Source: Chamaecyparis obtusa (Eukaryota > Streptophyta > Pinopsida > Cupressales > Cupressaceae). Taken from it: a stretch of DNA of 64,000 nucleotides. The stretch covers positions 565,001 through 629,000 of the forward strand of contig BSBK01002161.1 of NCBI GenBank assembly GCA_027943335.1, given 5' to 3'. The position numbers and the translations under genes were made by a program. Positions 45,930 to 55,950 of this stretch are shown here, in pieces. The notes under the pieces were generated by a model. That model made no database searches, was not told where the DNA came from, and saw nothing but the letters and a program-made list of their open reading frames with translations. Within the stretch, counting starts at the first letter, position 1, and every line of letters starts with the position of its first letter.

Positions 45930-47484
45930 TTGATGAACTACAACTGATTTGAATACATTGTATAACTTGAAGATCTATGATTTAAGATCACAGAGTTGCT
46001 GATTAGATATGTAAGATGATTAAATCAGTAATATGTTTTCATTAATTTCAACTATTTTTTATAGTACTTATCTTGTAAGTTACTATACCCCAACATCTAT
46101 AGAAGAAGAAGAAAAGAGATGAAGAATAGAATATATCTACATGAGGAAGATGGATATGATAGATAAGGATAAGAAATACATTGGGTAACTTATGGATGAG
46201 TCTATGACCTTATGTTATTGACTTGATTATGTTGCATTCATCTATGATGAAGGATAGAGAAAAATGCACAAGGCAGTGTTTTTGGTTAAAGAACTATTTC
46301 AGTATACACCGACGCAATGTAGTGTATACTAATCATAGTATAAACTGAGCTTGTGTTCACTGACACATTTCTTTGTTAACCGAGTAGATGAAAAGAAATA
46401 AATGACTACTTTAGCCGATGAAGTTGATGAGTTGTAAAGTACATCAAAATCAGAGATGAAGATAATATTTGTTACGAAGATCGATGGCTAACATAATTTG
46501 AAGAAGATCTAATGGATTGAACCAAAACATGTTACTGACACATCAGCCGAGGAAGATTTAAGTGGCAAAATCAACAAAGGAGATTAAGCTGAAAAATCTA
46601 ATGGATGGAATTAAAATGGTTTACTCATCTATTTAAGAGACTAGGATTTCATGATGAAATCATGCCAAAAGAAGGAGACTACAGAAGATACCGCATGAAC
46701 AAGCTTCATGCATGCCTAATCAAACTGGTTAAGGAGAACGAAACTACAAAGATTACTGAGTGTCAAAAAACTATTACCGAGAGACAGTAAGTTACTGAAT
46801 ATTGATTGAAACAAAATTGAAATATTGATCATAGGATTTGAATGAGCTTAACATAGATCCGATAATATACAATTGAAGTTGTGTTGTAATCAAATCAACT
46901 GTTGTTACATTTTAACCATTGTAAATAGAGAAATCTCTTAACAGAGTGGATTAGAAATTCTTGTAATGTCATTCATAGAGTTTACATTTGTTATCCTGTC
47001 AACCCCATAGTGAATTCTGGTTGTATGATAACGGTTGGTCTAAAATCTTCTAACAAGGTCACACCTCACAATGTGTTTGTAACCTTTAACAAGGTTGGGT
47101 CTTCACTGACCTCACTTCAAAAGAGTGAATAATTTTTGGGTTGCTGGTCCCGGGTGGTTTTTCCCTTCACAAGATTTCCACGTTAAATCTCTTGTGTTAT
47201 GTGTTGATTGTGATGATTGTTTGTTATCATAATTTACATGTTGCATATTGGATTTGGTCAGTAATCATTATATGTTATTAACTGGTAATTGGTAAAAGCA
47301 CAGACAAAATACTATTTTAGTTTACCGAGCTACATAAGTTTTAGTAAATTGTTTTTGGATATACATTTTGTGATTGGGATTGTGGATAACTGATTCACCC
47401 CCCTCTCAGTTATTCTAAAAATTGGTATTAGAGCGTTGGTTTCTTGGAATAGAGTTTTGAGGACTTCAGCACAAATATTTCAAA

Positions 47485-48554
47485 ATGTATAAGAGGGAAG
47501 TGCCAAAGTTGAACAAAGATAACTTCACATTATGGCAAAGCCGAATGAAGCTATATGTATTTGGAATTGGGAATTCTACCCTGACACTAATGGAGAATGG
47601 CTACATTGAACCACCCACTGGTCCCTTGACCCTTGATCAACTGAGAGATAGACTATGATGGAGATTGTTGCTACTTGTACCGATGCCAAATTTGAAGATA
47701 TTAGAAATTTTAGTACTAGTAAAGGCATGTGGGATAAACTTGCTCAAGTTTATAGTGGTGATGTGAATGTCAAAAGAGTTAGAGCTGAAATCTTAAGGGG
47801 TAAATTTGATAATATGAAGATGAAGGAAGGTGAAAATATTGTGCAGTATACAAATAGACTGAAAGAGGTAGTACATGCTATTAGAGTATCTGATGGTGTT
47901 ATTGATGAAGAGACAATGGTAAGAAAAGTTCTCAGAACCTTATTGCATGTTTATGCAATCAGAATATCTGCAATTCATGAAACAAGGTCTGCATCTTGTA
48001 ACAACCTTACTCTTGATAATCTGATTGGTAATCTTACAACCTTTGAACTAAATAACTTTGACAATAGTGTTGTACCATCTATTGAATCTTCTTTTATGTC
48101 TTCTCATAAGATTGGTAAGTCTATTAGCAGAAATAAGAATGATGATAGTGATAGCAATATTGATGATGAGCTTGATGAACTTGAAGCTCTTGTGGCTAGA
48201 AGGTTACCTAAAGGTAAAGGAAAGTATAGAGGTAAATTACCTTTAGCATGCTTTAATTGTAAAGAGGTTGGTTGCATTGCTGCTAGATGTCCACACAGGA
48301 AAGATGATGACAAAAACAAAGACCGATCTAGTGAAGGAAGCTATGGGAGAAGAGGCAATAGAAGTTACCAACACTACAATAGAGACAACCGAGACAATAA
48401 TGAAAAAGGAAAGAAGGCGTGCTACATTGTAGAAGAAGATGTCAGTGATACCGACACTGATGAAGATGTGGAGGTAGTATTTGTTGCAATGAAGGATGAA
48501 TCAGAAGAAGATGAGAGGTATGTAGAGACAACACTTATCTCTAAGATTAATTAG
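47485..48554 (+). pseudogene. D1 gag
   Basis: ATG 47485 opens YKREVPKLNKDNFTLWQSRM, the copia gag N-terminal motif. A frameshift near 47655 leads into a 299-codon frame (KGMWDKLAQVYSGD; EGENIVQYTNRLKEV; LRTLLHVY). The single knuckle reads CFNCKEVGCIAARC, where the zinc-ligand His is Cys. An acidic tail follows to a stop at 48552-48554. Confidence 0.88.
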
Positions 48555-49715
48555 AATGATGCATGGATTGTAGATAGTGGCTATACACATCACATGACTG
48601 GTGATGAAAAGAAATTTGATCATCTTGAAGAACACAATGGAGGATCTGTTAGAATCGGTAATGATGCACCCTGCATGGTTAGGGGAAAAGGATCCTTGAT
48701 GATAAATGATAAAATTAGATGTGATCATGCTTATTGGGTAAAAGGTCTAAACTATAATTTTCTAAGTGTGGCACAACTAAACAATTTAGGCCATCAAGTT
48801 TCTTTTGAGAGCAAGAAAGTGAAGATATATGATGATGGAGGAAGACTTATTGGATCTGGAACATAGTCGAGAGGTAATCTATTTTATCTTGATAATGATC
48901 AGTCTTCTTGTTTAATGATGAAAGATGAAGATGCATGGTTGTGGCATAAGAGGTTATGTCATGTGAATTTTGATAACATGATTAAGATCAGTAAAAAGAA
49001 AAAGGTTAGAGGTCTACCTAACTTATCTAAGCCTGATCATGTTATGTGTCATGAATGTTAGAAAGGTAAAATGACAAAATCTAGTTTCAAAAGAAAAGAT
49101 TATTCAACAAAGAAATTACTTGAGTTAGTGCATACCGACCTATGTGGTCCTATCAGAACTCAAAGTTACTATGGAGAAAAATATTTTATTCTTTTTTTTG
49201 TTGATTATACTATATTAATGATAGTCATGTTCTTGAAAGAAAAATCAGAGGCATTTAAGATGTTCAAGTGGTATAAAGAAAAAGTTGAGAAAGAGACTGG
49301 TAAAGAATTGAAATGCTTAAGATCTAACCAAGGTGGTGAATTTATTTTTGATGGATTTACTAACATTTGTATTGAGCATGGTATTAAAAGATAGGTCTCT
49401 ACACCGAGTACACCACAACAAAATGGAATAGCTGAAAGGAGCAATAGGTCAATCATTGACTGTGCAAGGACACTGATGTTACAAAAGAATGTTGTTCAGA
49501 CATACTGGAGGGAAGCTGTTAGCACAACTATTTACGTTCTAAACTAAGTACAACTGAAGAAGGACACTAATAGGACACCCTATGAGTTATGGTTTGGTCA
49601 CAAACCCACAGTAAGTTATTTCATGATTTTTGGAAGTAAATGCTTTATTCTAAAAGATGAAAGAAATGGGAAGTTTGACTCAAAAGGTGGTGAAGAGATA
49701 TTTATGTGATATTCC
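48555..49715 (+). pseudogene. D1 protease and integrase (N-terminal part)
   Basis: Protease DAWIVDSGYTHHMTGD at about 48558, then LNYNFLSVAQL. The pre-integrase zinc block is WLWHKRLCHVNFDN (about 48940) with MCHEC. The integrase core has HTDLCGP (first Asp). The second block is RSNQGGEF, where the catalytic Asp is Asn, and the Glu is present in IAERSNRS. Stops occur at about 48865, 49060, 49393, 49545 and 49707. The frame ends at GEEIFM where FLGYS would follow. Confidence 0.9.
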
Positions 49716-51026
49716 TATTGGAGATTTGCTAGCAGGCCAGTACTAACTGTATGTTTGTCATTGATGACAACATATGGAAAGTAGCATGCGTGGAAGTCTT
49801 ATGTAGTAAGATTTTAGTATATGAAGCATGCACATGATATCAACATGATATAATGGGCACAAAGGTTAACTATTAGTACAGATAGTTATACATCAACTTG
49901 TGTCAGTAGTGTTCCTAATAGAGTAACAGACAGTGTTCTATGTATGGTTGTCTCTAGAGTTATCATGGAGCCTTGTGCACTTGGATATATTTTGAAGACA
50001 TGTTAGTGATGTTTTAGTTATGGATGCATAGTCTGATAATTAGTATAAGTGAAGTTATGTAGTCGATATTCACTACTAGCAGTTTCCTATATTTAGTCAA
50101 AAGAGCCGACAGAGATTTTATTGGTTCTGGAGTTACACCTATCCTATGGCTATCCGCCCTTGGATTTAAGCTTAGAGAAGAGTTATTAATGTTCGGTTAA
50201 GAACGCATGAAGTAATTTAGCTTGAGGAGAAATATCCAATTGTTTTGGTAGAGACGACAGTGTGTAGTGTGCGTCTACAATTATCTTAGTGGATAGGTCC
50301 TAGATTATGTTGTGTGCATAGTAGAGCCGACAGAATGTTTATCAAATTTTTTTATGGTTTCTCTATTATGATTTCAAGGTGGTTCTAATAGGCTGACTTG
50401 ATTATATCATTTTGAGGAAAGATATTTATAGGCAGTCATTTGTGATTGCTTGAGTGTGGTTCATAGTTGATTAAGCAGAGCAGAGCAGAGTGTGCGAAGT
50501 ATTGAACCATCAGAAGAAGGTATATGTGACCAAGTAAACTATTTGTGCTATTCATTGGAACTAATCCAGACATTAGGTCAAAGCAGAGTTCACCAAGATC
50601 CAGATATAGTGTGTATCTATTAAACAAAAGGTTGTAGCCTTCACCCATTTGAGAAGTGTGCTCTCGGACAGTGTATCCTCTCCCCTAATAGGGACAATTG
50701 TAAAAGAATCCTAATAGGGTCCAACCCTTGACTAGGTCTACTGTACTAAATATATTGTAAAGAAACTCCTAACAAGGTTAAGGATCTTCTAACAAGGATC
50801 ATAATACACTAGTGCAGAATATCAGTGGGTGTCAATTCCCACCAGGGTTTTTACCTATTTGGGTTTCCCCATAGCCAAAATATTGGTGTTGTGTTAATGT
50901 GTTCTTTCCTTTTGTTTATGATTTATGTTTAAGTATACTTAATTGGATAAAGAATTAAATCTTGTAGATAACTAATTCAGCCCCCCCTGCCCGCCTCTCA
51001 GTTATCTCTTGGGACTATTCCTAACA
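49716..51026 (+). repeat. D2 5' LTR
   Basis: 1311 bp, TATTGGAGATTTGC to CCTAACA. The 3' part has the shared module: CCTAATAGGG/CCTAACAAGG repeats (50700-50800), the hairpin GTGGG (50825-50829) / CCCAC (50838-50842), and the C-run at about 50982-50988. Confidence 0.85.
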
Positions 51027-51028
51027 AT

Positions 51029-51040
51029 TGGTATCAGAGC
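51029..51040 (+). promoter_or_regulatory. D2 primer binding site
   Basis: TGGTATCAGAGC, an exact match to the site complementary to the 3' end of plant initiator tRNA-Met, two bases after the LTR end. Confidence 0.95.
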
Positions 51041-51083
51041 CAAGTGCCTCGGAGAGAAAGTTTAACAAGTTGAGGTTGATCAG

Positions 51084-52520
51084 ATGGAATACTTTAGGAA
51101 AGAAAGTCCTAATTTTGATGGAGAGAATTATCTTGATTAGAAGAACAAGATGGTGACTCATTTGCAGTGCATTGGTTTTGAAGTTTTTGATGTAACTATC
51201 AAAGCAGTCAAGATCCCTTCCTTCGAAGACCTTGCACATGATGATGCTAATGAGAAGAAAAAGGAATTATTTCATCAGAATGCTATTGCTAAAGAAGCCC
51301 TTATTAGTGCCCTATCTGATGGTGAGTTTTTAGAAATAAAAAAGGTAGATACAACCCACAAAATATGGAAGCACCTAGAAAACATATTTGAAGGAGACAA
51401 AAAAGCAAAGTATGCGGGCTGAAAGACATGGAAGAAAAGATACAATGCATTGGACATGCTTCCTGATAAAATATCAGAGCTTACAATCAAAGGATAAATG
51501 AAGCAGTTGCTGGAATCAGAAACAATGGTGGAGAGATTTCAAAGGAGGACATTATGGACAAGTTAATGACTACTCTCACTCCTGAATATGAAATCAAGAT
51601 CAACATCCTTGATGAGACCATGCAGCTTACATCTAATTTCAAGAGAGAGACCTTGATCATCAAAATCTCAGCTTTTGAGATTTCAAGATTGAAGACAGAA
51701 CCAAAGAGTGAAATACCCTTTAAAGCAACAGTTTGTGGTAATAAATCTGCAAACACTTTTGGTAATTTTGATGATGATGAAGAGAAAACACTAGATGATT
51801 TCATTTCTATGATTACCAAAAGATAAAAGAAAGGAAAAGGAAAATATGAAGTTCAATTACCATTTAAGTGCTTTTCATGTAATAAGATCGATCACTTTGC
51901 ATTTAAGTTCCCTACTAGAGCTAGAAAGTTCAAAAAGGATTAAAAGCCTAAGTATTCTAAGGAATGCTATTATGTTGGAGATGGAGTTTTAGATGATGAA
52001 TCAGGTGAAGATTAAATTGGATTCATTATTATTTTAGACAAAATGAATAACAAGACAAATCACAAAGATGATAAAAAGGGACAAGAAATAGCATTGATTT
52101 CACAAGCTGACATAAGAATAGACTGGATTATAGATAGTGGTTGTTCACATCACATGATAGTTGATAAAGATATATTTGTTCATCTAGACAAATACAATGG
52201 TGGTATGGTTAGATTTGGAGACAACACTCCTAAACCAATTGTTGGTAGAGGAGCCATCACCTTGGATGGAAAGAATAGTACTGATGATGTTCTATATGTT
52301 GATGGTTTGAAACATAACCTTCTCAGTGTTGGATAGTTACATGGAAAAGGCTATCAGTTGGAATTTAAAGATGACAAATGCATCATTAACAACAAGGATG
52401 GTGTTATGATTGCATCAGGCTCAAAGACGAGGTAATGTTTTTCAACTCAATTCAGAAGCAAGTTGTTTTGTTGCTAAAGTTGATGACAGTTGGTTGTGGC
52501 ATAAAATACTATGTCATATC
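51084..52520 (+). pseudogene. D2 gag, protease and start of integrase
   Basis: ATG 51084 opens MEYFRKESPNFDGENY. The frame passes through FLEIKKVDTTHKIWKHL and then, after a shift near 51420, SKEDIMDKLMTTLTPEYE. The knuckle is CFSCNKIDHFAFKF, with the last Cys lost. The protease is DWIIDSGCSHHMIVD (about 52120), then DGLKHNLLSVG. WLWHKILCHI at the end is the pre-integrase zinc block, cut by D3. Several stops and shifts. Confidence 0.87.
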
Positions 52521-53726
52521 TATTAGGAATGAATGCTAGATGTTGGAAGTCATTCTGTAGCAGTTGTTGTTGCATTCATGACTATGATTGTCATTGATGT
52601 CAACACAGTGATCTTCTGGAGACTAGCAGAGAAATAGACAATGTTTTGATTAGCACACATGGGATATTGTAGATAGAGCTATGTCATGTTGAGGTTATAT
52701 TATTTGATATGTTATTTGGCTATGGTTAAGAGTGCAGATAGAAATTCATTTATTCATAAAAGTTATGAGCATTTTGGTGGAAGCAGTATTCAGGCAGTGT
52801 TCCTAAGTAGCGGTTTGTGGAAATCAGATGATATCTCCTAATAGGGATGGAATCTATTTTTGCATAGTTAAAGGGAAGGTTGAGACACATTGATAGTGAT
52901 GTGGTTCATAGTGCAAACTTTGATGTCACATGAGTGAAGAGTTATTACATCTAGAAGCTGATAGTTTTATGTAATTTTGATGTAGCGTGTGGAAACTTTT
53001 ATTTTGTATTTGTGTGCCGAATCATTTGTAATTATTTGAGTGTGGTATAAAGGAAGGAATGTTTTTCTTTATTGTGAAAGTAGCACCAATGTGGAAGAAG
53101 TGTGAGAATGGTATGGTTGAATGTGAATGTAAGCATGAAGTGAAGAAAAGAGCTAATGAAGTTGTGAAAGTGAAATTGTGAAGGAAGACATGCGAAGTAC
53201 AAAGATCTGGAACTGAGATCTGATGTAGTAGTGAGTGCGGTTTGACACAGTAAGAAGGTAACATATTTCATATTATTCTTCTGAATAATATTAAGGTCAT
53301 TTGGATAGTGTGTTCAGTGATCTTACCCTGAAGCTGTTTGGGCAATGGGTCCTTTTGTCTTCCATAACTCCTAACAGGGTTAGAATCTTTTAACAGGGAT
53401 TCAAAATCTCCTAACAAGGATTCATATGTACTAAATGTATTTCATAAGACTCCTAACAGAGTCCATCCTTTCATAAGGAATATTTATATTAGTGCATCTT
53501 TTGTGGGCATCATTCCCACAGGGGTTTACTCTTTGATCAAGAGGTTCCCTAGTCAACATATTTTGTGTTATTGTGTCATTGTGTATGAATATCTTTCTAT
53601 GGTTGGTAATTACATTGCTTACATGGTGAAATGTTGTTGAAGTTGATAAAGGTTATAATTATCTGATAATTGATTCACCCCCCCCCCCCCCCTCTTAGTT
53701 ATCTTGGTGGACTTTACTTTCTAATA
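52521..53726 (+). repeat. D3 5' LTR (C1 family)
   Basis: TATTAGGAATGAATGC to TTTCTAATA, 1206 bp. It includes four CTCCTAACA(G/A)GG-type motifs (53368-53462), the hairpin TGTGGG (53502-53507) / CCCACA (53515-53520) and a run of C at about 53678-53692. Confidence 0.9.
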
Positions 53727-53728
53727 AT

Positions 53729-53740
53729 TGGTATTAGAGC
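53729..53740 (+). promoter_or_regulatory. D3 primer binding site
   Basis: TGGTATTAGAGC, one mismatch to the initiator-Met site, two bases after the LTR. Confidence 0.9.
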
Positions 53741-53749
53741 AGTAGGTCC

Positions 53750-55110
53750 TTGAAAAAAAAATTTAATAGCTTAAGGAGATCCATGGTGAATTCTAAGAAA
53801 AAAACCCCTAAGTTTGATGGAGTAAATTTTGACAGCTGGAAAGAGAAGATGAAGACACATCTACTATGTTTAGGACCAGGTTACTGGTTGATTACAAAGA
53901 ATGAGAAGACTATCATTGGAGAAGATAATCTTGAGACAGGATCTAAAGATGAGCTAGATCTATTCATGTGTAACATACTTGCAAGAGAAGCACTTTTGAC
54001 AGCACTTCCGGAGAATGAATACAGTCAGGTAAAATGTTTAACAAAAGCCCATGAAATTTGGAAAGATTTACACTCTACTTTTGAAGGTGATGAACATGCA
54101 AAGAGAGCTAGATTACATAATTGGATATGTGCATTTGAAGATATAAAAATGATGGAAGATGAATCTGTTAGAAGATATATTGGTAGAATGTTAGAAATTG
54201 TTGTAGGAATAAAATCTTGTGGAGGAACAAAGACAGAGAATGAAGTAATATGGAAAATTTTGAGGACATTGACTCTTGTATTTAAGCAGACAACACAGAT
54301 GATTGAACAAGTTATACCTTGTACTAAAAACTTTACAAGAGAGACTCTTCATGGAAGATTGGAAGTAGCAGAAATGAACCTGAGGGTATCAGGAAACTTA
54401 CCTAGAATGGAGATAGCATTTAGTGCTCTTAATATTCATCCTACTTTGTCAAGAAGTACCAGTGTGAGTGGAGATTATGCTAGCAGTAGAAAATCTAGAA
54501 ATGAAAAAGATAAGAAGATTGAAGAAGGTATTGCCTTACTTGTGAAAAGAGAACCAGACGGTAATAAAAATTTTAAATGTTGGACTTGTCAAGAATATGG
54601 TCATTTTGCATCTAAGTGTCCTAAGAGAGTTAAGAACTACATAAATAATTTTAAGCCTAGAAGATCTAAGGAATGTTATTATGCTAATGATGAAGATCTT
54701 GAAGCTAGCATAGAAAGAACTTTGAGTGAAAGTGATATTGAGATTAATGATGAAATAGGATTTGTAGCAATTAAAGAAGAGAATTATGAATACGATGTTA
54801 AGGAGGAAAAAGCATTAGTTTCCCAAGTTGAAAAGAAAGCTGATTGGATTATAGACAATGGTTTTTCACATCATATGATTGGTGACATGAAGAAGTTCAT
54901 AAAGTTTAACAACTATGATGGATGAATTGTTAGAGTTGGTAACAATGCACCTTGTTTGATTAAAGGTATAGGATCTATTACTCTTGATGGAAAGACTAAT
55001 GCTGATGATGTTTATTTTGTTGATGGATTGAAACATAATCTTTTGAGTGTTGGACAGTTAGTGGATAAGGGATATCAAGTTTGGTTTACTAAGAAAACTT
55101 GTGTGATAAA
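53750..55110 (+). pseudogene. D3 gag and aspartic protease
   Basis: An almost uninterrupted frame of 391 codons (53750-54925). The first ATG in it is at 53783 and the true one may be lost. Motifs: PKFDGVNFDSWKEKMKTHLL, EIWKDLHSTFEGDEH, knuckle CWTCQEYGHFASKC, protease DWIIDNGFSHHMIGD (DSG altered to DNG). One stop at 54923 separates the remaining protease (GSITLDGKTNADDVYFVDGL). Best-preserved copia gag in the window. Confidence 0.93.
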
Positions 55111-55950
55111 GGATAAAGATGGAAATCTGATTGGAACTGGATCTAGAACTAGAGGTAATGTATTTCAATTGAATCCTATTGAGATGACATGCTTGATTAC
55201 TAAAATTAATGATATTTGGTTGTGGCATAGAAGGTTTTGTCATATAAACTTTGATAACATTGTGAAAGTAAGTACTACACTTGCAGTAAGGGATTTTCCT
55301 AAAATTATGAAGCCTACTAACATGATTTGCAAAGGATGTGTGATGGCTAAGCAAAAGAGAAGTTCATTCCCTAGTAAGAAGTTCACATCAACAGAGAAGT
55401 TGGAGATTGTTCACACAAACTTAAGTGGTCCTACTAGGACTAGAGGATTCTATGGAGAAAGGTATTTTATGATTCTTGTTGATGATTTTACAAGAATGAT
55501 GTGGATTGTATTTCTAAAAGAAAAATTTGAAGCATTTGATAAGTTTAAGATCATTAAGAATAAAGTTGAGAATGAATTTGGAATGAAGATTAAATGTTTG
55601 AAATATGATAGAGATGGAGAATTTACTTCTAGCGAGTTTAACACCTTTTGTCAAATGAATGGTATTAAGAGATAGTTTTTAGCCCCTAGAACACCTGAAC
55701 AAAATGGTATTGCAGAGAGAAGAAACAAGTCAATGACTGAAGCAACAAGAGCTATGTTATTTGAGAATGATTTGGTGAAGACATTTTGGAGAGAAGTAGT
55801 GAATAAAATAGTACATACAATGAACAAAGTACAAATCAGAGTAGATAGAGACAAGACACCTTATGAATTATGGTTTGGACATGCACACTCAGTTAAGTAT
55901 TTTAGAATTTTTGGAAGAAAATGTTATATAAAGAGAGATGATGATATTGG
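55111..55950 (+). pseudogene. D3 integrase, N-terminal part
   Basis: Pre-integrase block WLWHRRFCHINFDN (about 55217) and ICKGCVMAK. The core has HTNLSGP, where the first catalytic Asp is Asn. KYDRDGEF carries the second Asp, and a stop follows at 55673. The Glu lies in IAERRNK. It ends after PYELWFGHAHSVKYFRIFGRK and YIKRDDDIG at 55950. Confidence 0.9.

Larger units (their letters stand above)
44070..47420 (+). repeat. LTR joining U2 and D1, interrupted by G1'
   Basis: Starts TGTTGGCAAGTTCAC after the U2 purine tract (44070-44117) and resumes after the G1' fragment at about 45930. It ends TATTCTAAAA at 47420, directly before a primer site. The distal part has the copia-LTR module: TCTAACAAGG-type motifs (47050-47095) and the GATTCACCCCCCTCTCAG tract (47392-47409). 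Assigning both parts to one LTR is inference, since no second copy is in the window. Confidence 0.55.
47421..49715 (+). mobile_element. D1: Ty1/copia internal region, cut short in integrase
   Basis: Primer site TGGTATTAGAGC (47423-47434), gag, protease and integrase in copia order on the plus strand. It ends at 49715 where the D2 LTR begins, in the GEEIF block of integrase. The remainder (reverse transcriptase, RNase H, 3' LTR) should lie right of the window if D2 was inserted here. Confidence 0.88.
49716..52520 (+). mobile_element. D2: Ty1/copia element, 5' part
   Basis: LTR 49716-51026, a perfect initiator-Met primer site, gag and protease, ending at 52520 in the pre-integrase block where the D3 LTR starts. 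The LTR start is TATTGG (from TGTTGG). Its left flank ATTCC (49711-49715) would be the target duplication. Confidence 0.87.
52521..55950 (+). mobile_element. D3: Ty1/copia element of the C1 family, 5' part
   Basis: LTR 52521-53726, primer site, gag, protease and integrase closely matching C1 (which is on the opposite strand). It ends at 55950 in the block YIKRDDDIG, where C1 continues KFDPRSDEG. The next sequence starts TGTTGG, which looks like another LTR start. Confidence 0.9.

Noticed and set aside
51029..51040. Possible tRNA-derived sequence
   Set aside because: Only the 12 bases complementary to the tRNA 3' end are present at an LTR edge. It is a primer site, not a tRNA gene.
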